A stretch of DNA of 64,000 bases from Myrica gale (GCA_963930655.1 OZ005605.1:20095501-20159500), one strand, 5' to 3'; shown: positions 1 to 13,118, numbered from the stretch's first letter. Notes: generated by a model not told the origin, from the sequence alone. A program made the numbers and translations.

Positions 1-1270
1 TCTACAGCTCCCGGGCGTGAAGCCCCTTGGATTTTATATCCTTTTCCTTCTTTCTCTCTCCTCAGTTGGTCTTATTGTTTTTGTTTTTCTGAGTCAGTTG
101 GTCTTATTCGTTCCATCAGTGGAATAAATTATCTCTTTTGATCTGTACCACAGAAAATTGCTTGTTTTTATCAAGTTGTACAAAAATTTTATCAAGTTTC
201 AGGATAGACATGAATCAATAGAATGTGAGTCATATGACAGGTGAGAATATCACTGTTATGATTATAAAAAAAAAAAAGAGAGAGAGAATATCACTGTTAT
301 GGAAAAGAAGGGATGGATCCTTCCTTTGGTTATGTCATTTTCTGATTTGAGTTTTTTTGGATTAAAATTTGGTGGGGATTAGACTATAAGGTACAATAGG
401 AGACTGCTTCTAGATTCCAGACCTCAAATAGTCAAATAAGAACTTATAAAAAAAATAGTCAAATAAGAATTATTCAGAATAGAAATTTTCTGTTAATACA
501 AGTGCCCTCTTTCCCCGAAACTCTGAAGAACCAATGGGCGCCGACAACATTCAGCCGGGCTTGAAGTTGGATAACAATTAACAACGATATATATCACCAG
601 GAGTGTTCCACAACCGTACTTTTAGGATAATATCATATTAAACAAAATAAAATCTTCTATGTTTCTCGAGTACGGTTAAGAATGAAGATAGACCCATCTT
701 TTGGGCTGAGTTTAGTGCAATAATTAAGACAACCTACTGCCAGTTGTATACCTTCCCTTCCCTTCCCTTCGCATGCATGATGGTCATAACGAAGACCAAA
801 AACTCCTCCAACACGAGTTTTTATTTTCTTTTAAGAAAGACAATGGTACATCCAAATTTTATTAAAGAAACTTTTCACGTATAACGGAAGACTATCACGG
901 TAACAAACGAACAACCAGACGGATTGCAGAATCTTTAAAACCATTTAGTATATATTTCAGTGAACATAAACATGTCCTGAATCTGGATACTTTATTTGAA
1001 ACCACACATGAATCCTATGTTCCTGTAATCATCAAGTGATGAGCATTTTCATATAATATTGAAGGAGCATCTCACAAGTCACAAGGTCAATAATTCGTCT
1101 GTCTCCCACATCCAATCAACCTTAAGTATTACTCAACAGTACAAGTTAGAATTTGCTAGAGGCAGAACTACAAACAATTGATACAACCAATCGAATCCAT
1201 TATACACAATACAACCCCTAGTACATATAAAGGTTACTCTGCGTAGCCAACAAGAGATCGGAGCAAGTTA
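1..1270. other. Intergenic / 3' flank of kinesin gene
   Basis: No gene is recognisable here. The stretch is AT-rich, with a short CCTTC tandem run near 750-770 and an A-run followed by GA repeats near 265-288. The part next to 1271 is presumably the 3' UTR of the minus-strand kinesin gene. The first bases could belong to a neighbouring gene outside the window, but no open frame supports it. Confidence 0.5.
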
Positions 1271-4200
1271 TCAGCCGTAACTCAAACGAGAATCTGTAGG
1301 CCGCACTGTTGTCTGACGCCGAGGGATTCCAATTTCACAGGCATTGACTCTGGCAGCAAACCGAAGAGAGCAGAGAGACTCACCAACTGAAGAAGGATCG
1401 GGCGAGATGTTTACGAACATCAAGGTCTTCGAATCCCCACCTAGGCATGGCTGTTTATGTATAAATAGAATGAAAATGAAATCAAATTAAGCAACGAGGG
1501 TAATATGTGATTACACCCAAGAAGGCATCCGAAAAGAGGACTTAGGAGTAAGAGAACAAGCTAATGCTATTGTTATTGGTTGAAGGCGCATCAAATTGCT
1601 CCGAACATTCAACAACAGACCAGCTTGTTACAGACAAATACGATAACCTAGCCTGGTGTTTTCTAAGCAGGCCCAATTGCAACACAAAATTGAATCCCAC
1701 ATGTAACATACTCAAGTACAAGCTCACTTCAACACGACCATCCCAGCAAGACATTCTAACGAGATAAAATTCAGTGATGCTACAGCTTATACTATATCAT
1801 AGATAATCATGCTGCATGTGAAAAAAAAAACAGCTTCTGATTGGTAAGTGTCTCTTAGGACAAGAGATCATATTACGTTGGAGGAGGTAACTCACTCTCC
1901 TAGGGACACATTCCAGTGAACTTCCTGTATTTTCTAATCTACTCCAGTTTAATTTTAGACTCGGTTCTCATATTTCCTCAGTTTCCAATCCTATCCCGTG
2001 GATCAAATTTGACCCTACTTAGCTAAACATCCAACCAGAAATTTTGGGAAGGTGCTGACCCATTTCAGTGTCGGAAACTCTACAATTCAGGATAGTGAAT
2101 AATCGTATGGTTAAACGGCTGAAGGATTAGAAGAAATAACTGTACCTGAAGAAGATATGTCAGCTTTGAGTTCCTAAAAGGAACATGGTCCTCCTTCTTT
2201 GCCAACGCAAATATTACATCGGCCAAAGAAGACAAACTTTTATTGATAGCCTGATTATGAAAAATCACCATTATCATATGATTCATATTAAGAATATGGA
2301 TATTATCTAAAAACGAAAGAAGAAATTATTAGTGAAATTCACCTGAGTTTCCTTCAGCCGATCTCCAGTTGCCCCACTTCTTGATAGTCGTTCACTTCCA
2401 GCAAGATCAATGAGGTTTAAAACCCCCTGTACTTGTTGTTCAGTGCTCTAGCATAGCAAGAAAGCATATCAACAGATAAAAACATGCAAGATGTAGAGAG
2501 TGCTGAACACAAGCATGAATATAGCATTGTGAGGAGATATACCTCATTTACCCCAGATATGCGCAATGTAAAGACAAAATGGCTTCTTGATGACTGCTCG
2601 TTCATCTGTGTCCTGCCCACAGACCTGAAAAAGCACAATGCCAATACACTTTGTGCGTCAAATTTCTTCATACATGTAAAATGGACATTAAGAGCAAAGC
2701 TCAAACAAAAACTTGTACCGAATAAATGTGAGCAATCTTCACTCGACATGTAATACAACTACATGGACACTAGACAAAGGTAGAATGCGTATGTGTTGCT
2801 AGATAAATATTAACATATATATTTGGCAGCCTAACACTTGCGATGCTCTGATAAGAATTGGCACCTATCATTTTAACTTCTATAGATAAGAAGAAACATG
2901 TCCTCGAAAAGATGCTACAATGTCACTTTAACACAACTCCTGGGTATCTGCAGACAGAAACTGTCTCACAATGAAGATTACACTACATACACTACATACT
3001 AAATATCCCCTTATTATCACAAACCAAAATGCAAGAACCAGCCGCTAGGAACAAATAGACATCTTTTAAGGTGTTTACCTGCTTTGTGCAGCCTGCTGCA
3101 GAAGAGAAGATATCTCTTTGATACTACAAACATCAACAACAGTCAAGTCGGAAACATGTGTGTTTCCATTTGCATCGTGTTTAATTGTATACTGTTTTCC
3201 AGGGACACCATTTTCTGCCCGCGACATGTCCAAACCATTTGATCGACTTGTTGACAATAAATCACGGATTGTCTCATTGTATATCTCCAGCATTGAAGCC
3301 TACATTTGTTTATGATTAAGTTAACAAAGTTTTAAAAGAAAAGGTGAACAGATAAAGACAGAAAATTTTACATACTAACCTGCATTTTGTATTTCCAGCC
3401 CTGCACTTGAAGGGACTGACTCGTCTGGAAGATCTGTTCTAGTGAACGCGGTATCAGCCCTTTCTGCTCTGATGTTTCTGGCCTGCCCATCATGGTATAT
3501 GTTTTACCTGAACCCGTTTGACCATAAGCAAATATACAGACCTGTCAAAAGAAAATTATAGCATCAGATTAGCACAACAGTTCATAAGTGATACACAAGC
3601 AGAGTCTAAATTTTTGCGTAAAATTGTACAGGCACTTCTATTTATTTTTTGTTTTTGGAGAACTTATATAGACAAGGATTATGAGGTTCAAATAGAACAA
3701 GGTTTCCCTGTAGATTATATCTCAGATGTCACTCACAGCTAAACATAATGACACGGGATTAGTACGGCTGAGACAATACGCTAAAGTGCAACTGCAGCTG
3801 GAGCCAACTCAAGCACAACTAAACATATTCAACATGTGAATTTGAATTGTACAGAAAAATGAACATAAATCTGATTACGCCATTAGACCAGACTTGGCAA
3901 AAAAGCACAATGCAGACACCCAACGAAGGCCCATTATGCAAAAACCAATACACTTGTGGCATCATAGAAAAATCCATTGCAACTCAAATCAAAGACAATC
4001 TGAACTAGGTATAAACCCACTGTTATTAAGCATTGTGACAACTCTTATATCCCATCTCAACTATATAGCTTATATGACTATTAAAACAGAGCATCTTAAT
4101 GAGATTCCTCTGTTCCTGAAGCAATTAGTATATATATTTTATTCTTCTTTATACTTTGGCCATGTCAAGTCAATCAGCTGAAAACAAAAAGTGCATCTGT

Positions 4201-7200
4201 ATGAAAAGTAGAAATAATCCGATGCACTTGACAGTAATGTCAGGATTGAGGCAGGGATAACAGATTTACCTTATAGCCATCAAGTGCACTCTGTACCAGC
4301 TGTGATATTTCTACAAAAACATCCTGCTGCGAAGCTTCATGACTAAACACTTTGTCAAATGTGAAAGGAAATTTCTGCCCTGCTGACATCAAGTAGCGTT
4401 AAATCAAAGCACCAGAACTTTGCATTAAATAACAAAGTACAAACTTGTAACATCCAACATGTTAAAGAACAACCCAGAATTCTCCAGAGAGAAAATAGAA
4501 TGATGGAAAGGATCATGTGTGGGAAGCATCTAGAAAATTGTTGAAGAAAATCTGGATAGTGAAGTATCTGGAAACTATCTGGTTAGCTGCTGGAAGAATC
4601 TAGACTTCTCTCCACCGACATATGAAGACTATAAATAGGCGAATAGGCTGTGAATATTTGTGTGGCCGTGTGTAGAAAAGTGAGCCGAAAAAGTGGTGTG
4701 TGTCCTTGTGTGGTAGAAAGTGTAGAGTGAAAGAAAGTGTGTGGGTGGTGCGTGAATAGGTGTAGATGTGTGCAGTGAGGTAAATCCAATTGTTGAATGG
4801 GTTTTTAGAATTTAAAAATCATGTACGGTCTCACTATTCTTGTCTTATGTGTAAAAGGTATTGTTTCACTTTTATATAATAAGCTTTTTGGTTCAGTTCA
4901 CTCAACACAACATAGGGTATATGTCAAAAAATTCTCATACGTAATGCCAATGTGATAACAGATGCGACCATACCACTTTGCATCAAGTCAATTCCCCGCC
5001 CAAGAGCTTCCGTTGATGTAGGGTAAGAAATTAATGCGGCTTCTGTTCCAACGCCATCATCAGGCAACAGAGGACGGACTCGGCAAAATACACGTATGTT
5101 CCCTTTCAGTTCCTTCAACGAGAGGCAATTTAGTACAGATGATGCCTCTAAAACATTGGACAAAGGGAGAGGATAACAGAGTTACCAGAATAGTGTTGTG
5201 CAGCTTTTTCCTTAACTTCTCTCCTTCGCTGAGCTGGAACTCTGCATCTGCCAGGCGATCTTGTAATTCACACACATTTCTTTTTTGCTCTTCAAATTCT
5301 GTCCTTGTTGTTGAGGCAGATAAGTCAGCTGTCTAATAGAAAGAAAGAGAACCATTAACATCGAGTCAGCTTAATCACTTGTGCAATATGCCTCAGAATC
5401 TACAAGCACGCGAATCATTCTCTGCGCAGAATTGGAGAATACATAAGTTATCTCTGGCACAACCTAGATATCATCAGCCTTACCTTTAATTTCTCATTTG
5501 CAGCAGCGAGCTGTTGCTGCAATATTTGAATCTGTTCACTTTGAGAAGAACAAATCTCCTGGAAAATGGCGCAAAGTATTACAACCGGCAAAGGTAGGCA
5601 TACACATTGTACAAAAAATAAGTAACAAACCTCCAAGGCATTGGTTTTTATCGTCAAATTATCCAACTCGACACATGATTTCCCAGTGCTTTCTTTGAAC
5701 TTCAGCACCTCTGCCGTTAAATCCTGCACATGTGTCACTTGGCGATCACGATCATCCCTCACTTGTTGCAGTTCCCCTCGAAGGCATCTCAGTTCATTTG
5801 ATAACAACTCTTTTTGCTTTATAAGCTCATCCTGTAAAGCCTGAAGGAAAAGAACGAATAAGATGTATATTGCTGTTGGTGCCAAGAAAAATGCCAACTA
5901 GTGAATCAGAAATATGAATCCCAAACACACATTAATAAGAGTTTCGCAACTTCTTTAGTTCTTCACCTATTCATGTCATTGTTTTAATATCTAAAGCATA
6001 TGAATAGGTGACCAAAACCATTTTTTTTCTTGAGATATCTACTTCCTACCATGGCAAAGGTCGACCGTTAAAGCATGACAAAAGATAAGTACGCAAGCAG
6101 AACTCCAGTTGATCCCATGATGACAGAAGTCCTAAGCAAGAGCTGCCAGGCCAGCAAGCATTTTTACTGTGAAAAAATTGGTCCGTATCCGGCCATGACA
6201 ATAGGTGCACGACGGGGTCATTACCATATTAACAGACCCCCATAATGTGAAAGTGTCCAACTGAGAAACATTTAATATTGGTAAAGAGTCAAATAAATAA
6301 TTAAAAATACAGAAAAAAAAACAATAAACACACAAAGCAGTTTGTAGAACTCCAATCAATTTTATAAAATACTACGTGGGGACAATAGGTGGCAATTAAA
6401 CACAGCTGCAGGAACAATTTTGCACATACGAACTTACTTTCAATGAAGTTAATTGATCTTGCAATGCCTTATTGTGACACCTTAAATTGCTAAGGTTCTC
6501 CACAATGGTCAATTTCTCCATTTCAACTCGCTTGAGTGACTCACTATGCGTTTCATTATCTTTCTGAAGTTTGCTGTTATACTGTTGTAAACTCACGTTG
6601 TACTCTTGTGCTCGCTTGTACATATCCTCAAATGAGGCTGCCTGCAGATTCAACAAATTTATCGCGATTGACTACTATAAGGGTCGTAATCCGCAGAGTG
6701 AAAGAAATTTAAACCGGCACAAGCATCAAGTTTAACATTCAAAAATCGCCGGATGAAAAGGAAAGGCAACCATTGAACTCTATAATTCAAATGGCTAACG
6801 TGAGGGTGCCATGAAACTGTGTTACCTTTTGTTCAGCTGCTGATTTCTCCTGCCGAACTTTTTCAAGCTCTGCTGAAAGAGAAGCTTGCAACTTCTCACC
6901 AGCAACCCTTGCTTCGTTTTCTTTTCTATGAGATTCAATCGCATCCTAATCATCAAATCACCACAAATGAGATAGGAAAGATGCAGGTAGCACCTCTTCA
7001 AACGAAATGCAGTGAACGGAAAACTTACCAACTTATCTAATTCTTCCTTTGTTACTCTCTCTTCCACAGAGAAGATAGTTGTTTTCAAGTCTGAAATTAT
7101 CAAATTTAACTCCTCCACCTTATCTCTCATCGCCACCTCTAAGACAATAGAAATGAGTCTACGTAAAGAAATCTCTCTCCATTAGCAAGAACTATAACCT

Positions 7201-8699
7201 ATTAAACACTTCATCCAATGAGAAATACACATCCGTCAAATGAAGGATTAGCATCAAGGTATAGTAGTCTAAATCTTTAACGTAGAGAAAGATAAATTAT
7301 AGTCCAGTGTTAAGAATCCTTGTCATGACTCATGAGAAAGAGCTATAAAAAAATCTACTTTGATCAATTCCCTTCATTGTGAATACTCAATACTTTGACA
7401 GAATTGCCATACCAATTGGCACAACGTCTTGATTTCAACACATTGTTTTGATCGGAAGTACATCACACTGGATATGAGTTGTTCCACTCTGTAACTTTGC
7501 AAAAGCTAGACACGAGTACCACTAGATGTAAGTATATTGTATTCATTTTCATGCTTTATGAAATATCACTGCATCCAAGTGTGTATGAACAGACAAGAAT
7601 AAACACGCACAGACAAGTACGCAGGTAGAAGAATTTTATGAAGTGGTTTAGTAAATTCAAATGCGATGAAAAGGATGGCCATTCCTCTAGTGGTATTTCC
7701 TTTTCCATTTCCTCTAGAAAAGTAGAAAGAAATTACCAGTATCAGTGCACTTTTTCTCAACAGATTCCATCGCACTTTGGAGCTTTTCCTTCTCAGTAAC
7801 GTGGTTTTCTTCAACTTGTTGAAACCATTTGATGCAAAGTTTGAGCCTCTTAATGTAATCTGTCATTTGCTCCAATTTCGCCTGCCAAGCATACGTACAG
7901 GAGGAAAACCATCCGGAAGTTCAGAGAAGAAACCCACAAAGAATTTGGACAAAACAAAGTTTGACGTTCACAAAGAGAAGCATAACCTTATGATCAAACT
8001 TCTTCCCCTTCGACTTTTCATTCAACAAAACCTCAACTTTTTCTTTCGTGAACTCTACAGTGGCACAATCTGACCCCTCAGCGCTGCCCATATCATTGGT
8101 AACCGTACCATCTGGCTTATTGTTAACCACGGCAAATGCCTGCCGCGCACGGCCTGTGCTTGCTGGTCCTACCATTCTGCCGGCTCCAATCCTCCTACGC
8201 TTGTCTAAGGGAACTTCGTCGATACCATCCTTTTTCTGAACCGAAACCAAGCAATAATTAAACAAAACACAAAAGGACAACCAAGTCCATTTGGTGCTTG
8301 AAACCAACAAGGTAGAACTCGTATTGTCAATTTCCATTCATTTATTTCTATTTTCTCTGCATCCGAACAGTCTGTAAGGTGCAATCATGTGGCTACAAGG
8401 CAATTAAAAGCATGTGACTAAGTTCTAGATCCTGAATTCTCTATTTTCTTGGACCATTCAACAAAAGAATTACTCAGCAAGAGACATAAGCAGAAACCAG
8501 CAAGTCGGAACCAAACAATATACTAAACCCGCAAGTAAGATCCACGACTCAATTTTTTCCTTTCTCCTTTTTTTGCTCAGTTCCAGACTCACCAGACGCC
8601 TCCACTGGGAAAAGAAAATGATAATACCAATAGAATAAGGGAATTAGGGCTCACAGTGGAGGGACTACGTGGAGGCCGGTTCTGGTTGCGAGAAGCCAT
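1271..8699 (-). CDS. ATK1: Kinesin-14 motor protein, ATK1/KIN14C type
   Basis: Minus-end-directed microtubule motor of the C-terminal-motor kinesin-14 class, which in Arabidopsis (ATK1/ATK2/ATK5) bundles microtubules and focuses spindle poles. The start ATG at 8697-8699 gives [15 protein letters not shown], matching the ATK1 N-terminus. Roughly 17 exons are readable: about 7989-8237, 7738-7881, 7026-7139, 6826-6946, 6437-6640, 5632-5841, 5485-5560 and 5186-5333 (basic tail, then a long coiled coil), and 4972-5113, 4271-4384, 3380-3541, 3080-3301, 2542-2624, 2343-2449, 2144-2251 and 1271-1450 (neck and motor). Visible motor motifs are neck [15 protein letters not shown]-loop GQTGSGKT, switch I NEQSSRSH and switch II DLAGSE. 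The product is about 800 aa, the usual length, ending DSRLSYG-stop. A solo LTR lies in the 4385-4971 intron. Exon edges are by eye and may be off by a few bases; the identity is secure. Confidence 0.93.
4460..4907. mobile_element. Solo LTR inside a kinesin intron
   Basis: A 448 bp block starts TGTTAAAG and ends CTCAACA, so it has TG...CA termini with short inverted TGTT/AACA ends. It is flanked on both sides by the same 5 bp, CAACA (4455-4459 and 4908-4912). An internal CTATAAATA box lies near 4630, as expected for an LTR promoter. No internal coding part is present, so this is a solo LTR, or a TRIM-like LTR left after recombination. It lies entirely within the intron between the neck exon and the next motor exon. 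Family not recognised; old enough to have no partner in the window. Confidence 0.72.
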
Positions 8700-9102
8700 T
8701 TTCGATGCCGAAAACACGAATTGGACTCGGACTTGGACTCAAAGCTCTTTTGAGGAGACCTCCTGATGTGAGCCCGCGGATTGCATCCAAGATAACTCAG
8801 ATCTATATCTTAGCCTTCATTTTGGGCAACGAATGGCCGGTGATGGAGAAGAAGGAGGGAATCAAAGAGATTGGGTTTTCGTACGTACAACGCTTTGTTG
8901 GAAGAAACCTTTTTCCGAGGCTTTTGGGTTTGATTTGGAAAGTTAAGGGTTTGCGAGGAAGGAAGGAGCTCTGGACAGCGGGGGCCAACGAATGAAAATT
9001 TGAATTTGGATTTAGGCGGTATCTCTGCAACGCTCTTCGAAAATGACGTTGCTTTTTTCCATTGGGCCGAACCGGATCCTTGATGGGGCCGAATTCGCTT
9101 TG
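8700..9102. other. Upstream region of kinesin gene
   Basis: This is 5' flank and probable 5' UTR of the minus-strand kinesin. Open frames on both strands here are short and have no recognisable family, so I treat them as chance. No clear TATA box is visible. Confidence 0.4.
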
Positions 9103-9260
9103 CATTGTGTTTGGTTTTAAAATTTATCAAAATTTGGTTAAAAATTTGTGTGGTGTTAAAAAAAGTGTTATTGAAGTTAATAAAGGAGTGATAAAAGTAA
9201 AATTAAAATTTTGAAATGTGTTTGATAAAAATAAAATTTTAAAATCCAAACGCTATCCAA
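9103..9260. repeat. AT-rich MITE-like element
   Basis: It begins TGTGTTTGGTTTTAAAA and ends AAAATCCAAACGC, giving imperfect inverted termini around an AT-rich core. It belongs to the loose TTTGTTTGG/AAAATTTT family that recurs through the window. Boundaries are approximate. Confidence 0.45.
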
Positions 9261-9491
9261 GGTACTATTAAACAGCTAATAGGATAATTATAAAAGTATA
9301 AATAAAACAAATCATGAGGCAAACAGTATAAGTATCTGAGATTAATCAGTCGAGTAATTATGATTAGTGAGTTTGTCCCCCAAGTTTGAGATTATCAGCC
9401 TCTGTCAAGAATCTTTATGTTAATAATCTATACTTCTGTGGTAGCAAAACCTTCGTGATTCAACATTAACGAAATTTAGGTGAATAATATT

Positions 9492-9833
9492 AGGGTAATG
9501 TCATAATATAGGTCAAAACCAATATTCTCTTCTTCTAAATTTTAAAATTTCAATTTGGGTCCTCAAATATTCTCAACATGTAAAATTATTGAAACTCTAT
9601 TTCAGTAATCTATTTTTTAATTTATTTCTTGAATTTTTATATTTTAAAAAAAGAATTATATTTTAGGGGAATTTTAGTAATTTTATATATTTTTCACTTG
9701 AGTTAACATCTAAATCAAACGAATGACGATAATTGATCATGTTCGAAATATAAGGGGCGCAAATAGCCATTTTGATACTTAAGAAGGCGATATTAATTTT
9801 GGCTTATAATTAAGGGGAGTGTGACATTACCCC
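9492..9833. mobile_element. Mutator-type MITE with 9 bp target duplication
   Basis: A 342 bp element with inverted ends AGGGTAATGTCA and TGACATTACCCC. The 9 bp AATAATATT flanks it on both sides (9483-9491 and 9834-9842). A 9 bp duplication is typical of Mutator-like elements. It has no coding capacity. Its right target duplication overlaps that of the next element. Confidence 0.75.
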
Positions 9834-9844
9834 AATAATATTTT

Positions 9845-10078
9845 GGGATAAATACGAAATGAGTTCATATAGTATACGCGAAAATCGAATTAGTACACGT
9901 GATGATAAAAGCATAAAATTAATCCCTTTTGTCCCACTTTCTTTTGAATTGGTCCCTCTATCAAAGACTATTTTTATGATTTTGTGAGATCATGGAGACT
10001 AATTTTATATTTTTGTTATTATGAGGACTAATTCAATTTTCGCATAAACTATATGAAACTGATTTTATATTTATTCCT
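9845..10078. mobile_element. Foldback MITE, 234 bp, 8 bp target duplication
   Basis: Left end GGGATAAATACGAAATGAG pairs with the complement of the right end ...TATATTTATTCCT, and the similarity of the two arms runs about 50 bp inward (TTCATATAGT...GCGAAAAT). The flanks are AATATTTT at 9837-9844 and 10079-10086. The 8 bp duplication fits hAT-type insertion. It sits directly against the preceding MITE. Confidence 0.7.
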
Positions 10079-10166
10079 AATATTTTTATGTCAAAATTTC
10101 TTTTTTCCTAATCTACAAGGAGAACTATCATGCTAGCTGCTACCTTAGACCTATCTCGTAGAGTAA

Positions 10167-10375
10167 GGCTATGTTTATTTAAGTTCTCAAAAAGTTTTCA
10201 AAAATTTCTCACTCACTTTTTCATTAATTCCAATAATTTTTCATCAATCCCAATATTTTTTTACAAATTTCAACAACTTTTAACTAATTTTTCACCAATC
10301 CCAAAAGAATCTACACTACTTCCAAAAAAATAAAAAAAAACAAAAATTATTTTGAGAACTAAACCAAACATAGCC
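10167..10375. mobile_element. AT-rich MITE with perfect 10 bp inverted ends
   Basis: Inverted termini GGCTATGTTT (10167-10176) and AAACATAGCC (10366-10375) enclose an AT-rich core with runs of AATTTTT and CCAA. No unambiguous target duplication is seen. It is a member of the dispersed TATGTTTG family that recurs at 15351, 25102 and elsewhere. Confidence 0.6.
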
Positions 10376-10978
10376 CAAGTCTTTTTAGATGGTGCTCATA
10401 GAATCGACCCCAGAGTCTCGTGTGCAATAAGTACCGGACTTATCTCTAATAACATAAGTATCAAACATACACCTAAGTGACTCAAACCTAGCAAGTCGAG
10501 CACTTGAAGACCGACCTCCCAGCCGCTAGGCTGCATCCAGAGGCAATATGAAATATTATGTTACGAGTATTATTTGCTCTTCTTTTCGAGCATTGATTTA
10601 ATGCGTAATAAGACAAGGTCCTACTTTTTGTTTTCATACATTCATATCAAAAAGCTTTTCTAGCTTCCTTGAACCGTCGGAGATAAATACAGAGCGAATC
10701 ATCTTATTTATAGCATTAAGAGATGTAGATTTTAGGACATAAACTCCGAAGAAGGGTCTTTCACTTTTACAAGAGAAATAATCATCTCATAGATTTGACT
10801 CACAATCTTCCGTTGATTGACAAATTCTTCATCTGAGTTATATTGTCTACGTGGAAGATTTACTGAGAAATTTTTATCCAAAAGACTTTTAATAATTTAC
10901 TGTAAATCAAGGGAGTCTCTAATAAATTGAGATTTAAGTTTGCATCCAATAAGATTGGTCATAATGGGATATCTCTGG
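10376..10978. other. Intergenic, no gene seen
   Basis: AT-rich unique-looking sequence before the PsbQ promoter. A segment near 10400-10560 reads like degraded repeat sequence. No open frame with family resemblance is present. Confidence 0.35.
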
Positions 10979-11122
10979 ATATCCACGTGTCAAATTGTTA
11001 CCAGCCCACGCTGGAACCCAATCCAAGTTGTCAAAATGCAAAAATGATCAAGTAACACGCTTCAACCTGTGGTTGGCTGAGGCCATATCCTACTTATCCA
11101 ACTAGAAAATGGCAGATAAGGT
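10979..11122 (+). promoter_or_regulatory. Light-type promoter motifs of PsbQ: G-box and I-box
   Basis: CACGTG at 10984-10989 (context ATCCACGTGTC) and GATAAGG at 11115-11121 lie 170-300 bp upstream of the PsbQ start. G-box plus I-box pairing is a known arrangement in promoters of nuclear photosynthesis genes; its function here is inferred from position only. No canonical TATA box is obvious. Confidence 0.4.
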
Positions 11123-11287
11123 GCTGCCCAAAATCACTCTACATCACAAAACTATCAGCCATCATCAATCATTATCCACCACCATTCCCACGTAGCCAAA
11201 AACAAATATTAATTCCACTTTTCTCCCTTATTCACTTCGAAACCACTTTGAAAGAAGAAAACCCAGTAAGGCAGAGAAGTAAATCAA

Positions 11288-12619
11288 ATGGCCCAAGCAA
11301 TGGCTTCAATGGCAGGCTTACGTGGCTCCTCTCAGGCTGTGTTGGAGGGTAGCCTCCAGCTCAGTGGCTCAACCCGCTTGAACGTAAATGGCAACAGCCG
11401 TTTGGCCATGACAAGGTCGGGGCTCACCGTCAGAGCCCAACAGGCTCTTCCTGAGCCAGAAGCTAGTCGCCGGGCCGTTCTTGGTCTCGTTGCTGCCGGT
11501 TTGGCCTCGGGGTCTTTTGTTCAGGCCGTATTTGCTGAGGCGAAGCCAATCAAGGTGGGCCCACCTCCCCCACCGTCCGGTGGATTGCGTAAGTCTTCGT
11601 TCCATCTCTTGCTTTAACATTAGCTTAGCTTTACTGAACACCCCAATCCAAGTCCAACCATACTCCATTCAGCTTCATATGAACTCAAATACCGTTGGTC
11701 GATAAACAGGTGGGGAGTTTCTAAGAGAAGGCTTAAGGTTATGTGTTTAGATCCAATGTCTTCGATCGTTCTCCCTTATGAGTACAGAGTATTTACATAG
11801 GGAACTCAATCATTCACTCTGGTTTAGCCCGTATTTGCAAATGGAACTGGCAAAGAAATTTAGTGGAAGTGGAGAGGATCATTGAAATTCATCACTCAAA
11901 AAGCCAGGGACAGTAAAATTGCAACGAAATTTGAGGATTGTCCCCAATATAGGAGACATGTATGATGTATCCCTGAAAACAAGTGAGCTACTCGCAGACA
12001 ACCAAATTCTCTTTTAAAATGTAGCAATTCTTAAGATTGGATTGGTGGGTGGGTTTTGATCAATTTAACGATCGTAATTCTGCATTTTGGCAGCTGGAAC
12101 TTTAAACTCTGATGAGCCAAGAGACCTTGACCTGCCATTGAAGGAGCGGTTCTTCCTTCAACCGCTGACCCCAACTCAGGCAGCCCAGAGGGCTAAGGAG
12201 TCAGCCAAGGACATCGTTGGCGTGAAGCAGTTGATTGATAAGAAGGCTTGGCCCTACGTGCAAAACGATCTCCGTTTGAAGGCAGAGTATCTTCGTTTCG
12301 ACCTTAACACTGTCATTTCGGCTAAGCCCAAGGATCAGAAGAAGCCCCTTAAGGACCTCACCGGAAAGCTCTTCCTGGACATCAGCAATGTAAGTCGAAA
12401 ATTTAATTCCGGAATTCAGTAGTCTGACTCGCCCAGTGGTAATTGGGCTTCACTTTATGGTGGGAATATTTAAGGTTCACAGGCTTATTCATCGCTATTG
12501 TTTCTTTTATTCTTCAACAGCTGGACCATGCAGCAAAAATTAAGAGCACCCCAGAGGCAGAGAAATTCTATGCTGAGACTGTATCTACCCTGAATGATGT
12601 TCTTGCCAAGCTTGGTTGA
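11288..12619 (+). CDS. PSBQ: PsbQ, oxygen-evolving enhancer protein 3 precursor
   Basis: Extrinsic lumenal subunit of photosystem II that helps retain calcium and chloride at the oxygen-evolving complex. Three exons: 11288-11588, 12094-12389 and 12521-12619, all with GT-AG borders and consistent phase, giving 231 aa, normal for PsbQ. The N-terminus is a Ser/Ala-rich stroma-targeting part followed by a twin-arginine lumenal signal ([12 protein letters not shown]...) ending AVFAEA, so export to the lumen by the Tat pathway is expected. The mature protein starts near [16 protein letters not shown] and keeps the family four-helix part, ending LNDVLAKLG. The start ATG (AAATGG context) is the first in frame. 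It looks intact. Confidence 0.95.
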
Positions 12620-12749
12620 GTATTAATCTCTTCTGATGTAAGCTTTTCTTTAAAAGTTGTAAGACCGTTTGTTTGATGCTATGTGAAGGATCTAGTTGGA
12701 AGCTTTCTTTATCTTCCCGTTGGGATTTTCTCTCTCCAATTTAATTTTA

Positions 12750-13118
12750 GGATAAATACGTTTTTAACCCTCTAACGTTTGGATCTTGACACTTTACACT
12801 TCGATCTATTAATTTTGAAACATTGCAGTCACAAACTATTAATTTCAGACACTTTGCACCATCTGTTAAAATTTTCCGTCAATTTAGACAAAAATTTAAT
12901 TTTGTTGTCCTTAAAATTACAATTTTACCCTTATATAATGGTCATTGCCAAAAAAATATGGACACAAAATTGTCATTTTGCACGTCAAAAAATTCTCCGT
13001 CTAAATTAACTGGAAACTTTAAGGAATTGTGTAAAGTGTCTAAAATCAATAGTTAGTGGTTGCAAAGTGTCAAGACTCCTAAAATTTAAAGGTGCAGAGT
13101 GTCTTAACCCTTACTTTT
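12750..13118. repeat. Foldback MITE-like element downstream of PsbQ
   Basis: The two halves are inverted copies: TAACCCTCTAACGTTTGGATCTTGACACTTT on the left half matches, in reverse complement, the right half ending in GACACTTTGCA...AGTGTCTTAACCCTTA. The arms carry repeated GACACTTT words. Edges are approximate and no target duplication could be assigned. Confidence 0.5.

Noticed and set aside
4583-4789. His/Thr-rich minus-strand frame within the kinesin intron
   Set aside because: It falls entirely inside the solo LTR and reflects its GTGTGTG-rich composition.
8669-8995. 108-codon plus-strand frame over the kinesin 5' end
   Set aside because: It is the antisense shadow of the kinesin first exon and leader; no acceptor/donor logic or family match.
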